A stretch of 64,000 nt of DNA, taken from Sarcocystis neurona (taxonomy: Eukaryota > Apicomplexa > Conoidasida > Eucoccidiorida > Sarcocystidae). A model generated the notes under the pieces. It ran no database searches. It had not been told where the DNA came from and saw only the letters and a list, made by a program, of their open reading frames with translations. The DNA lies in assembly GCA_000727475.1 (NCBI GenBank), contig KL647291.1, positions 2,482,973-2,546,972 on the forward strand, read 5' to 3'. Made by a program: the position numbers and the translations under genes. Of the stretch, positions 44,614 through 56,674 are shown piece after piece; the stretch's first letter is position 1; each line of letters opens with the position of its first letter.

Positions 44614-47600
44614 ATATATATATATACACGAATCTACATGTATATGAAGCCTTTATGCATAAGTACACATATGTATACATGCATAAGGTATACATATATA
44701 GATACGTATACGCATGCGTATGTATGTCTAGTAATACCTACTTCCTTTTGTATAGATACATCCGGCGTGTATATATATATATATATGTAGAGACAGAGAG
44801 TGGCACACAGGAAAGGAGCGCTTAATGACACGTAGCCGTAAGAAGAAAAGTACGGGAATACATATGCGTACGTGAGTACTGTTCGAAAATTCATGTAAAT
44901 GCATATTTGTGTGTATACACCCGTCCACGTACGTACGTCCGGCCACACAAATATATATATATATATATACGTGGACTTTATTCCAGACGAAGGATGAAGG
45001 GGCCTACGCTTTTTGCAGAATTTTCTGCCTCAAGTAACTTCTGTCCAAGCTCTTTGTTCTTTGCTCTGTACGCTGCAGCAGTTGCACGCACAATTATTCA
45101 GAGGCTTCTCATACATGCGACTACGCAGCACTTTCCCACATATACGCGCGAGACACTTCATAGTTGTACGCGCGTGCCTGTGTATATAGTCGAAATGACG
45201 GACACTGATATTTCGTATTCATGTGAACATGCACACATACACAGAAAAAAAAAACCCAAACACACACACATACACATACATGCATACGCGTATACATACA
45301 TTCTTACATATACATACGGACGTGCACACACATGTACACAGATACGTCCAAACACATATACACACACGTACACATACTTACAGGACTGCTGGTGTTGCGA
45401 TCATTGCCGTTTCTGCTGTTTTCCTGTGCCGTCCGCTGCCATTCCTGCGGGTGCTGCTGTTGCCTCCGTTGTTGCCCGTCTGCTGCTGCTGGTGCTTCTA
45501 CTATTACTCGAGCTGCACTGGTGCCTCCTACGTCCGCTGTTGCACGACATTTCTGCTGCTGCTGGCGTCTCAGTTGCTGCTGTCTTTGATGCTGCGTCGT
45601 TGTAGGCGCCGCACATGAAATAGCTTACTTGCAGCAAGACGCACTAAATTGGTGTGTTTGAGCGTCATGTTGCGTAAGCGCTGTTGCAGCGCCTGCATCT
45701 CCACGTATTGATATTTCGAGTTCACTTGAGCAGTGTCGGTCTATAAGAAGAAACAGACACAAGTAAATGTTTGACGCGCAGACAAGCACACATAGGTATT
45801 CATTGCATCCTGCGTATTTCTGTCAAGATTCAGCATCCTGCTAGACGGACGTTCATCTAGCCTCTTACCAGTTATATCGACGTGATTACATATGTAGGTT
45901 CCTGTGTGCGGAGATCTGTATACTACACGCATGTGTATATCGCCTGTGTTTATGAACCGGCAACCGTGTGTATTACGCTATTACTTGCGGCGTTTGAATA
46001 TAGACGGACTTGTTTGTTAGACAAGTAATTGTATGTATACATATACATACATACGTAGAGGTAAACTGGCTTATATGGGAGCGCGCAAAACGCCACAGTT
46101 TCACAGAGGTGTGCATATTCTCGTTTGTCTACAACTGAGTGCCGGCGAATCTCCAAAAAAATGCATCGCTAAAAGATTCGGTACCTTTCTGTAAAGGATA
46201 CTGTGTGACGGCGCTACCCGTGGCACTCAGCTTTTAGTTGTGAATGTGAATTCATGTACTGCATATATACATATATATATATACACATACCTACATATAT
46301 GCGTATATGATTACATATGCATATCCAGCAGATTGCATAAATATGACTACAGCAGAAGTATACTATGTAAATACGTATATGTCTATATGCAAATAAATGT
46401 TGTGTTCATGTCCAACATGAGTGAAATATATGTATATATATATGTCTACATATATATATGTATATATATATACGTATACAGGTACGGGCGTGGTAGCGGA
46501 ACAGGTGAGAATATGAGTTTTCGATTGAAAACAGTTTACCTTTGAGTTCCCAGGTTTGCCAAGTATCTGTTTCCCGTCGCGTTTCTCTCTCGCCTGCTCT
46601 TCTGCCTGTTCTGATGCTGCGTACTTTTCTCTCTTCTTCGCTTCTAAAAAGAAAGACCTGTCTGACGCCGTTGCGCTTGTGAGAGGTCTACTGCCTGCTC
46701 AACGACACGTAGCGCCGGTAACACGCGCAAAAACTCCTTTAGCGTAGAACTCTATATGACCTTCTCAATAAGCATGAACGCAGGTGTGCGTATGTTCCTC
46801 CGTTTCGCTCGCTACATATATATATATCTTTGTCTATGTGCATATCTCCTACATACATATTTCGTGTAGGTGTGTCTCTCTGTCTTTCTCCCTATGTATA
46901 TACACCTATCTCTTTCTCTCTCCCCATACGCCTGTGTGTATCTGTGGCTCCCTCCCTGTGCTTGTCCAACAAATTATACGGTGGGCGTTTGTGCGTGTGC
47001 GCTTGTATGGAAAGATTATTCAAGGGGTTAGGTGGTGCTTTTGCAAGCGTAGCGACGCACGGACATGTTGTGGGATTCACCATCCAAAGAAACGTATACC
47101 CGTGTGTAAAAACATGTATATGTGGTGCAGTCGATAAAATTTGCGGATTAGCTATTGAATACTTCCACGTGTAAGAAGCAAACAGTCCTGGAGGACGGAT
47201 CTGCACGCGTGTAGCTGTTGCTGCATCACTAGTACGTACATACAAATATAAGCATCTACACCTGGTAAGAAACAAAGAACGCCATATGCAGAGGATAAGA
47301 GAGACGCACAAAAACGCTCGATAAAGAAATATAGGTAGGTTAACCGCAAAAGGCAGGTAGGCACCCATATAAAGGTAAGAGACAGTAAGCGAACACACAG
47401 AAAAACAGAGGGACTCCTTTGTACGTGTTAAGCGCCTGGAAGGTTTACTTCCCGTTCAGTTCGACTCCGGACGTCTGGAAGTTCCGTGTCTGCGACTGCA
47501 GATATGGTACATCTGGAGAATTTCTGTGCGATTTTATGTTTGTGTCCAGAGGTGCGCGTGCGAAAAAGGAGCCTCTGTGTATTCTCTTCTACAAAAATCG

Positions 47601-50600
47601 TAGAGGGAGGCTATACTGGTTACAGCCGTTGTTTATTGTATGCGTGTAGGCGCTCCGCCTGCCCTCTCGCGGGTCGATATACATATATATTAGTGTAAAT
47701 GGAACTACACATTTATACGTATATATGAGTCTACATTTTGTACGCCTGTAGAGAATATTCTGCGTTGTGCGACAGCTTCGGCTGCGCTGCAAAAATTTGC
47801 GTTTCGATGACTCCTGTACTCTTCAATGATTCCCACTCATGTAGTACACAATCTTGTTGACACACACCTTTACACATACATATATATATATACACGTATA
47901 TGTATTTCTGTAGAAAAAGGGGTGAACACACGTCTTAGATATATATGTAGATATATGTATACATATATATATATATAGATACATACTTATATGTAGGGAG
48001 AGACAGATACCGTGGTAGACTGTCATAAGGAAATGCGCATGTAATTGTATGTATACGCACGCCAGTGTCGCACGTAGTGCTGTAGAGCAGATTCACTGTA
48101 TTTTGCTAAGTGCATTCTCCTAGTTTCCACTCGTAGCAGATTCAAATATGTGTATTATTTTGGGAAGTGTTGCGTATACGTTCCTGAAAAGTAACAAGCA
48201 AACTGTACTTGCTCGATTCGTGCAGCTAAGAAGTAGGAATTTCAAAAACGTGTGCTCCGTGCAAGCACTCACGTACGAAGATACATGCACGTTTATATAC
48301 TTGTGTGGAAACAGTAATTGCACGTGTGCGTAGTCGGTTACGTGGACAAACTACGCACGGTCCATATGTGATGAGAACTGATCTATTTATCTACCCACCT
48401 ATCTGTTTATACACCAGTCTGTCTGTTTACCAGTGTACTTCCAAACATACGTACACACATACAAACGCACCTTCGGCACGCGCGTCATCCATCCACCGCA
48501 TGTACGCAGCAGACCACGCAGATATACGACCGCGTAGTCTTCCTCTCATTGAGTGCCAGCGGAAAACAATTACTCGATCTACAGTGTACTTAAAGAAAAC
48601 AACTTTCCAGACCTACAAGCACATTCCTCAACCTTTATTTAATTCTGTGTAAATGCACTTGTATACACGAAACGCCACATACATATAAATGCGGCGACAG
48701 ACGAAGGAAGGAAAAGAAACATCTCGTTGCTATATCTGTAAAACAGCGTTGATCCATAACTGCATGGTTGTTTGTATGTAATGGTGCATATGTGATTCCT
48801 AGTGCGATCAGCAGGACACTTTAATAAAAGAGGAAGGAGACAGAAAGCCTCTTGTGGCTTTACTTGGAGAGACATTGCGACCGTCATGTGAAAAGGAGGG
48901 GGTGCACCCAGACACTCCTCTCCAGCACGTAAGCTGGCTTCCACTTCCAGTTCCCGCTTCTGCTGCTTCTGTTACAGCTGGTTCTGCAGCTGCCGCGCGT
49001 TGTAGTGTGGTTGCTCCATGCAAGGAACTATTTTCTGTATTGGACGGCATTGTGCTCTGATTCTCTTCACCCTGAAGCTCCAGCAGGTGCAAATTTATAT
49101 TCTGCCGCGTTGCTTTTGTTGCTCTGGTTATGGGCAGAGAGAGACTCTTCCTGTTCCGATCGGGTGGAGCTGGCAACTCCGCTGCTACTGCTTCCTCTGC
49201 TTGCCTGCAGGGGTTTTCTCTACTGAGCGCAGCCGAATGAGAGCCGCCTGCCGCTGTTGCTGCTGCGTGCCTTGCGTTTGAAGAGAGATTTTCTTTGCAC
49301 GACGCTCCCCGCTGTAGCTCCCGTGCTACTGCTGCTGCCTCCGTTGCAAGACTTTCTTTACTTCTGGATGCAACACTTTCGTGAGAATCTCTTGAAATTT
49401 TTCGCAAGAGCACCGCCGACTTCTCCTCCCTCAAGTGACTCCCTTCTGCTGTTGCGGCAGACGGCGTGCAGCCCGCTCGATTGCGCCGCAGCTGGAGACA
49501 AAACACCGAATAGATAGAATGTACACACTTACAGCAGCACACGCAAGGATGTTGCTCTAACAAACTTTTCGCAGGAACGACGGACATGCACGACCGCAGG
49601 GCGCACAGCAGCTGCACATTGTGCACTGACTTCTACGACAAGGTTACGCATAGGGTGAATTTACACTTTTAGGAATATGGATGTACGTCTGTGAATATGT
49701 ATACACCCACTTACGTGCATATATATATATATACACATACACCTGTGTGGTTAAAGTATTGTATTAATATAGATGTACGTTTATGAATATATATGCGCCT
49801 AGGTACGTGCAAATTTATAACTGTGTGAGTAAAGTATTGAATTAGATTAGCATCTTCGAATTTTAAGTATGCGTATATGTGTATAGGAATACGCTGCATA
49901 CGGTCGTGAGAGTGAATTTACACATGCGTATTACTATATACATATATATATATATATTCATACATATGTATAATTGTGCTGTGTTGGTCTCTGCGTACGT
50001 GTGTACCTGTGTGTTTATTTCTGGAGACACACGAAGAGGGAGCTTCGAAGAGGTTGACAGAGTTCTACCACTCTGAGGAAACGGAGCTGGATAATAATTG
50101 GCACACGCTTGTCTCTGCAAGCTTTCTGTGTCGGCACCGCTATACATGAACAGCTATCGACATCTTTATGTAAAGAAACAGATATGAGCAAAACTCGCGG
50201 ACCAGCAGAGTCCGATGCAGGCCCATGGACGCAGTAGTATTTGTTGGTTACGTTCAAGTCATTGACCATACCGGTGCACGTTGGAGAATGAAAGAAGGAG
50301 CACTGCTTATACGTATCCATATATGCGTCAAATATGTTTTACACCTGTACACGTATTTCTGCAGATGTACAGCTACGCCTCTTTTGTACATATATGGAGC
50401 ACGTGTACAGGTGCAATTTTTGCAAGTACGGCTCCCCAGCTCTACTCGCTGCTATGCGCATCACGGTTCACTCTACACAAGAATAGAATTCGTCGATGAA
50501 GAGTTAACTGACCAAAACTCATCCACGAGCAAGGGAGAGAGTTACCCGTATTTTGAGGAGGAAAAGTATACTGAATGGTCCTCAAGTAGCGTATCTCTTC

Positions 50601-51649
50601 TTTTTACCATAGGTCTCTATCCAGTATAAACCTAGTAGATCCTATTAGGACAGCAGGTAATTTCTAGTTGAGAGATACTTCAGTGCCACCGCGTTATATT
50701 CAATGTGAGGCGTGGTTTATCACTTCTTTGGGTAAAGCAAAGGAAATTTTAGAACCTTTTTCCCAGAAAAGAAAAGACCAATGAATACGGTCAAAGAAGA
50801 GAAAAGCTCCCTTACCAAATCATTCTTCAAAAGTCGTATGTGGCGAGCCAGCTCAGCGGAACTGCTCTTCCCGCCACATGTGGCCATGTAGCGGAGAATA
50901 TCTCCGCTCCCCACTGATACCATGGGATTCAACAAATTTTAACCTCTTAACACGAGCTGGATCGAGAAAGTCAATAGTTCTATTCCGTGCCCTGTTGCAC
51001 GAAATACACAGGTAAGGCTTGCACGCAATTTTTTTCTAGCGCGGATGCTGGAATTCTGAGGCCTCGGTTAATGCGTGTTTCTGAAACCTGAATTGTGGAC
51101 TCATCTGGAAATTATTCACCAACGTTGACCCACAGTTAGTGGACACTTGTGACAACTAGTGCAGAAGGACACACCCTTTTGATCAAATGCTTGGGACCCG
51201 CGGATGGTCGATTCTAAGCCACGGTATTCCGCTCAGCACCTTACTACTATATGTCAATTTACCTGCGCAATTTAACCGTATGACAATTTTGAGTGTTTGA
51301 CCTGCGCGTGCAAGTCTTTCTACAGAAAACAACAGTTCACTGGCACATGGTTTGATTCTTTTAGAAAGCACTTCTTTTCTTCTTTATCTTTACGCGCTCC
51401 CATCTGCCGTTGTGCATATCTCTTCATCTCTGGAAAGAGAGACGCGGCGAGCTCCACACATTCTCCGCAGAGAATGACTACATCGTCGACGTAGGTGGCG
51501 CTGGCAAAAGTGGTCTACTTTTTCTTCTTGCTGAAAGAGAGAACACGCTGCGGAAAATTCCTTATAGTTGTCGAGATCTGTCTTAGCGTTGACCATACAC
51601 CACGACAGGAAGAACTTCTTCCGCAGACTGATATTTAGTGTACACTAAC
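32752..51649 (-). CDS. Large multi-exon helical/coiled-coil and low-complexity protein
   Basis: Thirteen - strand exons join in perfect phase: 51649-51599, 51500-51394, 51319-51263, 50913-50816, 50616-50546, 50139-50007, 49491-48864, 46643-46540, 45740-45629, 45072-45008, 42840-42582, 39229-39057 and 36738-32752. Together they give 1947 codons plus a stop. Most junctions have GTAAG-like donors and pyrimidine-tract acceptors. Weaker ones are the donors at 51598 (GTATGG) and 45007 (GTAGGC) and the acceptors at 50914, 50617 and 50140. The product has an all-helical N-terminal part (about residues 1-130), a Ser/Ala-rich linker, a coiled coil of about 300 residues, and a very long Ser/Gln/Ala/His-rich tail. 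I do not recognise a family; a structural or scaffold role is only a guess. An alternative start is ATG at 50147 reading directly into the sixth exon. The first exon listed begins in phase 2, so more exons lie upstream. Confidence 0.6.
39057..46643 (-). CDS. Exons H-L of the large - strand gene: coiled-coil region
   Basis: Five short exons (46643-46540, 45740-45629, 45072-45008, 42840-42582, 39229-39057) encode heptad-like sequence rich in Gln, Glu, Lys and Leu. Examples are EKYAASEQAEEQAREK, YRAKNKELGQKLLEAENSA and LRQLQLHVAELKEQLATEKK. Out/in phases are 0/0, 1/1, 0/0, 1/1 and 0/0 along the chain. Donors include AAG|GTAAAC, CAA|GTAAGC and AAG|GTACGT. The introns are 0.6-3.4 kb of microsatellite and triplet DNA, so the exons are about 9% of this interval. 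Confidence 0.65.
40860..42560. repeat. CTG/CAG islands inside an intron
   Basis: Broken CTG runs on the + strand (40900-41060, 41470-41600, 41940-41990, 42170-42560) lie in the intron 42581-39230. Several short frames are open on both strands, for example + 41774-42085 and + 41989-42237. None has matching splice sites that fit the phase 1/phase 1 junction of the flanking exons. They may be skipped or lost exons, or triplet expansions in non-coding DNA. Confidence 0.5.
44572..44632 (+). repeat. (TATC)n then (TA)n microsatellite
   Basis: About ten TATC units followed by a TA run, inside the intron 45007-42841. The rest of that intron is TACA/ACGT-type microsatellite and unique sequence without exons I can support. 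Confidence 0.9.
48864..49491 (-). CDS. Exon G of the large - strand gene: Ala/Ser/Arg-rich linker
   Basis: The acceptor TTTTGTCTCCAG precedes 209 codons of mixed charged and Ala/Ser sequence, for example LREEKSAVLLRKISRDSHES. The exon ends in phase 1 at CCAA|GTAAAG. Reading through that donor meets TGA at 48808, so if the intron were retained the protein would end here. The intron before it (50006-49492) carries a 92-bp duplication. Confidence 0.6.
49681..49845. repeat. 92-bp tandem duplication in an intron
   Basis: Two diverged copies start with ATGTACGT at 49681 and 49773. Both contain TGAATAT, TACGTGCA, CTGTGTG and TAAAGTATTG in the same order. The copies differ by a TATA tract present in the first. 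Confidence 0.75.
50225..50629 (+). other. Open + frame opposite the large - strand gene, probably a shadow
   Basis: The 134-codon frame ends with a polar stretch (EFVDEELTDQNSSTSKGESY) that looks protein-like. It overlaps the - strand exon at 50616-50546 and the flanking introns, and it has no start or splice context of its own apart from TTTCTGCAG at 50364. I treat it as non-coding unless transcripts show otherwise. Confidence 0.3.
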
Positions 51650-53169
51650 CTAAACAACTGCATTTCGAGCGTCGTACGAGAACGTGTACATTTGGCACAT
51701 TTTGTCCACCTGTGTCTAAATACACATATGCGTATACACGAAGAATATATCGTATCACCCGCCGGCGCCCACGTTGGGATACGCGTTTCCAAGCGTGTAT
51801 GTACGTAGCCAGTGAAGAAGGAGAAAAACGGTAGAGGTTACATCACGTCAGTATTTAGACAGCCTGAGCTACAGATATTTGTGCCGTCGGCCTAGCGGCT
51901 GCGGCGCGAAGGATCGACTGCCGACGATTCAATGCACAAGGACAGGTGGACCGGCATACGGACAAAAAGCACATGCACAAGTGGATCACTCATCCTTGCA
52001 GTAAAAATGGAAAGGGGGGTTAAACGCAAAATAACAGGCACTCTGGGAGGCTTGATTAAACGTACGCACTACAGGCTTGACGAAGCGTAACCAATACTAC
52101 TGAGGAAGACACCGTCGAACGGAGGGTCAAAATAGGCGGACGTCCACAAGTGTACTTCTTTCACACATCGAAGCTAAATGGCACAAAATTTTATCCGGTC
52201 TGCTGCAGAGGGACAGGGTGTCCATCGCATCACAGCTCATAGTGGTTACCTGTGTACATCAAGGAGGGTACTAGATCAATACATCAACGTTGAAGAAGAG
52301 ACGGTCTACGCTTACTTTGAATAACTACTTATCTTGAAAGTAAATTAAATAAGTTTGATTGTCCCCACGCTATACGTTGCTCACAAAATTGGATGGATTG
52401 ACAGTGACCACGTGGGGCCAATGTGCTAATGGAAACAGCAGGATGATAAACAGGCATACCTGCACCACCTTACGGGGAGAATCCGTGAGTTATTGGTTGG
52501 TGGGAGGCAAAAGGTAGTGTACAACACACAGAGGTTCGGGCAGCAACCGGATTTTACAAGGAAGCCACAAAGGTGCGTCTAAACCGTAAATCCCCTTCAG
52601 TTATAGTCGGTGAACATGGTTCAAAGGGAGAAGCTTCTTCGGTGCTCTCTCGTCGCGCTCTCTACAGCGCTGGTTTCATACGAGAAGTGTACTGTGCCCC
52701 TTGCTGTCTTCCCATGTAGCTTACAAATAGCTATCTTTTCACGTTCAAAAAATCCGCTGTCTACAGGTGCGTGCACACGTGTATACGTACACGTACTTTC
52801 TAGCTCGCGGATACATACACATACATACATGTAAGCACATATACACGTGCGTATCTTTCTCTTTCTCTTTCTCTCTACATATATATATATATGTATATAT
52901 ATATATACTCTCTGCAAGAACGCAGTTTACTCCTGTACGTGGACACCTGGAAATGCACCTGCTACTTCATACCTCATGAAGTGCTGTTTACATTGTGATC
53001 CGTAGACAGAGAACAGAAGGAAGTGAAGCAAGAGACATTACGGACGATTCCGTGTAACCTGCATTGTATGTACACGTAAGATGGTGTGTATCCTCTATCA
53101 CACCACGATATACTGTCTTGTCTTGAAGACCACTAACACTCTCAAGACATGTGAAAAGATTCTAATTAC

Positions 53170-53565
53170 ATATGTAGTTGCTAGGTCTGAGGATACGTTG
53201 TTCGAACTTTCCAAGTTAATAGAGTGTGTTCTGTCTGCAGCTTCTTTTAACAACTTCTACATTTAGCTGTTCGCTGTCTCCATTCCCAGTGTTGATGTGC
53301 TTCACAGTTATGCGCTGCTATCGACGACAGCTTGTCTTTTCTGATTTGTCTGTGTGTCTAGTAATTCTTCTGCCTCATCGCGCAGCGGTCCTGCACACAG
53401 CGTTCCTTTCTCCGTGGTCGTGTTTGAGAGAACTGGAGACTATTCTTGCATATCAGCGGCCGGTCCTTTTTTTTTCCCGCTGAAGGGGGAAGCTACCTCA
53501 CATTTCCGGGGCTCTGCGCAGACAAGCATTTCCGCAGACTTCTCTAGGAGCACCTGTTTTTCCAT
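53170..53565 (-). CDS. Likely 5' exons, with start codon, of the large - strand gene
   Basis: ATG at 53565 has A at -3 and G at +4, with an in-frame TAG upstream. Exon 1 (53565-53502, MEKQVLLEKSAEMLVCAEPR) ends at T|GTGAGG in phase 1. Exon 2 begins at 53432 after GTCTCCAG in phase 1 and reads LSNTTTEKGTLCAGPLRDEA and on to about 53310; its donor is unclear (GTCGTC is the best available). Exon 3 (53256-53170, KLLKEAADRTHSINLESSNN) starts in phase 0 after AATGTAG and ends at TAT|GTAATT. All are polar and helical. The join to the exon at 51649 is unsolved; candidate pieces are 52760-52725 and 52202-52156. It could instead be a separate small gene. Confidence 0.4.
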
Positions 53566-56420
53566 TGTTTCACTAAGCCACACTAATAACTACTCCACTT
53601 CGCCGTCTCTGCAGACAAGCATTCATGTGGAAAAGACCTTGGTTTAGAGACATTGTGGATAGAGCAGTGCAGCTCCGATTCTGTGCTACAGGCGCACTGC
53701 GGATAGCTACACCTCCCAGCTATGACATTATTCGATACTGCAGCGTTGAACAGATGTAATACTCCCTTGTTCTCGTAGCCAGTCAGGAAAATGTCTCCAC
53801 GCAGCCAGATTCAGAACACAGACCATCAGGCCTAGTTGGTGAAGCATCGCAAGCGCATTCCAGATGCTTTATCACTCTAGATTTCAAAAGCAGTCGAGCT
53901 CGCGTACGGTGGCGCCGCTGTATAGCATCAGCCTCTATGTATACACACAATGCTCACGCGGTAGGACAAACTGTGTTCGATTCCGCATACGACAGTCCCA
54001 ACGACTTCTGCTGATGAGGCCGTCGGATTCACTCGTAAGGAGGACTAGTCTGCTGTACCACGAGGGCGTTAAGCTTCATGTTGTACAATGGTCTTGTCTA
54101 GAAGTACACAGATATCGACGTGTATTACGCGTTAGACGACGCGGCGAATGGCTTAAATACCACATGAACCATGGCCGAGGCCGCCACGCGTAGCGAAGGC
54201 GAGAGAGCACGGTCACAGAACCCTCGCACGGGGTAGCGCTTAAGAAGCTTAGGGTACAGACCAGGTCTGTCCGTAGCGATACACAAGACAAGTCGGCAGG
54301 TGCTTCAAAGCGGTACAAACGACGGTGGATGTATCTGATAAGCACAGAAGCAGAATAAGACAAACTACTACTGTAAGGCTACAACTCCGAGACCACGGAC
54401 TGTCAAAAGATTACTTGAGTCTGGTGAATGCAAAGAGCATGCGCAAATCACAAGCGCTCAAGCTTTTGTCCAGAGCCGAATGCATCGTCGCAATTCCACA
54501 TGGCGTTACACGTGGACCGTACCCGCAGGCTACTTTCGAGCATATTTCCCCGGGAAAGTACGAAATCGACGGCAGTGCCATTCAAGGACTTTCTCCTGGT
54601 GAGAATCTGCGGACAAATCGAAGATGGAATTGCCTCGCGCAAAGTCGCAATCAGTGTATCTTCCTTTGTGTGCGTGTGTGTGTGTGTGTACCCCCTGCAG
54701 CAGGTGACCAACGGATGGCTAGCTGGCGGTTTACTACGCTCGGGGGCCTTTCAGACTTTCACAGCGTCGACTCATACATTGTGGTTCTCACTAACTTATC
54801 CTTGTAGAAGCCCTCTTTAACCTGCGCCACGTTCACTGTGGCGCCTTTGTTTCTTCTTTCTCTACCAATATGAAGCGGTGTAGACATGATGACTGCGCAA
54901 ATCGGCTCCCCTCTTGTACGATGGCCACGAGCTATCGACGCTACACCCGGATCGACGGCGGCGGGCAAGACATGAAGCCTTCCCGCTTTAGTTGGCCACA
55001 ATTAGAATGTCAGAGCGGCACGAGATTCGCACTTTCAATAAAGCGAACTGCATTTGCTCTTTGAAAACTGCATTAGGGACGGAAGGCGCGAACATGGTAA
55101 GGAGTTCGTAGAACAGCTGCGAAAGACACCGCCAGTCTGGTCCGACGTGACCGTGAAGTTGCATGCGCCCACGTTTGCGAGCCCGATAAATACAGCCACT
55201 GCCGACGACCGATTTGAAAGAAGCTCTCTGTGGTAAATAGACACCAAAAAACTCCATTTTTCAGTGGGAGGAGCGTATGCTTTTCCTGGTGCAACCCCGT
55301 GTCCCTGCAGTATGCGTCATCCTCGCACGTTTCGATTTGTGCTGTGGCTCCAGCAAAATCGATGGGAGAACGCAAGACTATTCACAATACTACGGTGTAT
55401 TTCTTCGGCATGTTCCTCCGTAGCGCAGTCTAGCAGACTTTGTTTCCTCGTACGTGGTTGTCATCCGAAATCCATTCTGTGGTTTTCCGTCCAGTTTACC
55501 GGTAGACGTGGTCTACCACCGTGACCACATCTTGCCCAGTTGTTCGGTTTTCCCTTCACCCCCCCGCCGCACATATCCGTTCTTTCGGGGGATCCTGTGT
55601 TACTTCGTCCTCGCTCTAGGCTCCTCGGCATTTTTATCTACACCCCGGATTGTCCAAGGTTACACATCTTCTCATATATAGGTTGACACTTCAAAAATCG
55701 AGGCATACTTCACTGCATGCGATCTTTTCACCCGATCCCCGGCAACTGCCCGTAACCAGTGCCCCTCCGCTGCTTCTCCTCATGTTGGATTGTGCAGCAT
55801 TCTCCTGGGGAAAGATGGCTCGTTTTAGTACTCTACTCCCTCGTCGTAGTCGGTCCGTTCCTGATAGTTGAAACACTCTGCCGCTCTACCGCTACGCATG
55901 TATGTGGTCAGACGTGTATTCAATAAATCCACACTGCGGCAGCGTTCCTTCGTAAATATAACGTGCTTGCGACATGCATGGCATGCACGTGTATGTGTTC
56001 TCTTCGCCAACGCACTAACAGTGCAGCTGCTGCTTCTGCCAGCGCACTGTTGACGCAACACCGCGTTTGTAGCAGCCGCGCCGCGACGTCTGCTGTGTTC
56101 ACAAGGAAATGGGGAGAGACGTCTGCAGCGGCCCTTACAGACTGGTGCGCTACTTGTGCTTCAGCTTTCACAGATGCGAAGAAGTCATTCTTTCGCGCTT
56201 TCCGCATGTTTTTCCCTTTCTCCAGCCTCCCGCCGCACGCAAACAGCTGCACAGGTGGGGGACCGTCCGCGTGCGACGCCAGTAGCCTCAGTTTCACATG
56301 TTGCCTCTTGCTGCGAGTAGCTCTTGCTGTTTTGACGTCTTCTTTTTCCCTCTTGTCTCTGAGATGTTGATACTTATTTGCCTCTCGTCATTTTCGCATT
56401 TTTCCATCCTCTCTTTGCAG
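53566..56420. other. Repeat-poor divergent spacer between two genes
   Basis: Almost free of microsatellites. Open frames are short and broken (+ 54325-54807, - 54759-55257, - 55920-56297, + 55963-56370). The - frame at 55920-56297 has fairly natural composition, but I found no splice or start logic. It should contain the promoters of both divergent genes, but I recognise no motif. Confidence 0.5.
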
Positions 56421-56674
56421 CGAGCCTGACGGCGGCCATAAGAACGAGCTGATGCACTGCGACCACAGCGACAACAGCGGCAGCTGCTGCAGTTGCAGTA
56501 GCGGAGACAGTGGCAACAGTAGACAGCTGCTGGGGAGGCAGCAGACAGCGTAAGAGGTCGGCGAAAGCAGAGCGGGCAGTAGTGGGCGGCAGGGACAGGA
56601 CCAAGGAAGCAGCATCAAAGAAGAAGCATAGTAGCAGAAGCACTCGTAGGCAGCGGGAAGAGCAGCAGAAGCAG

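Noticed and set aside
47419..47530. Possible - strand exon (ADTELPDVRSRTERE) in the intron 48863-46644
   Set aside because: It ends in phase 0 or 2 while the next exon needs phase 1, and its acceptor lacks a pyrimidine tract.
50720..50935. Winged-helix / Z-alpha-like reading on the - strand (DILRYMATCGGKSSSAELAR and on)
   Set aside because: Spacing resembles Z-alpha domains, but the key Asn of the recognition helix is absent. Splice phases place this stretch as one exon of a longer helical protein, with a good GTAAGG donor cutting the supposed domain.
51394..51500. YVDDVV tetrad suggesting a reverse transcriptase
   Set aside because: It sits in a 107-bp exon between good splice sites. The flanking exons are plain helices, and no other reverse-transcriptase motif is present.
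51885..51932. Hairpin CGTCGGC...GCCGACG, possible small RNA
   Set aside because: A single 7-bp stem with a long loop, no tRNA or snoRNA boxes, and it is expected by chance in 64 kb.
54076..54363. Possible chromodomain or integrase tail of a decayed LTR element
   Set aside because: Only a short basic stretch resembles it. I found no terminal repeats, polymerase motifs or consistent frame.
56421..56550. Exon after the strong acceptor at 56420 joined to RPA43-like exon 1
   Set aside because: Its only open frame differs from the RPA43 frame. The join would need a 49-bp purine-rich intron, which is implausible.
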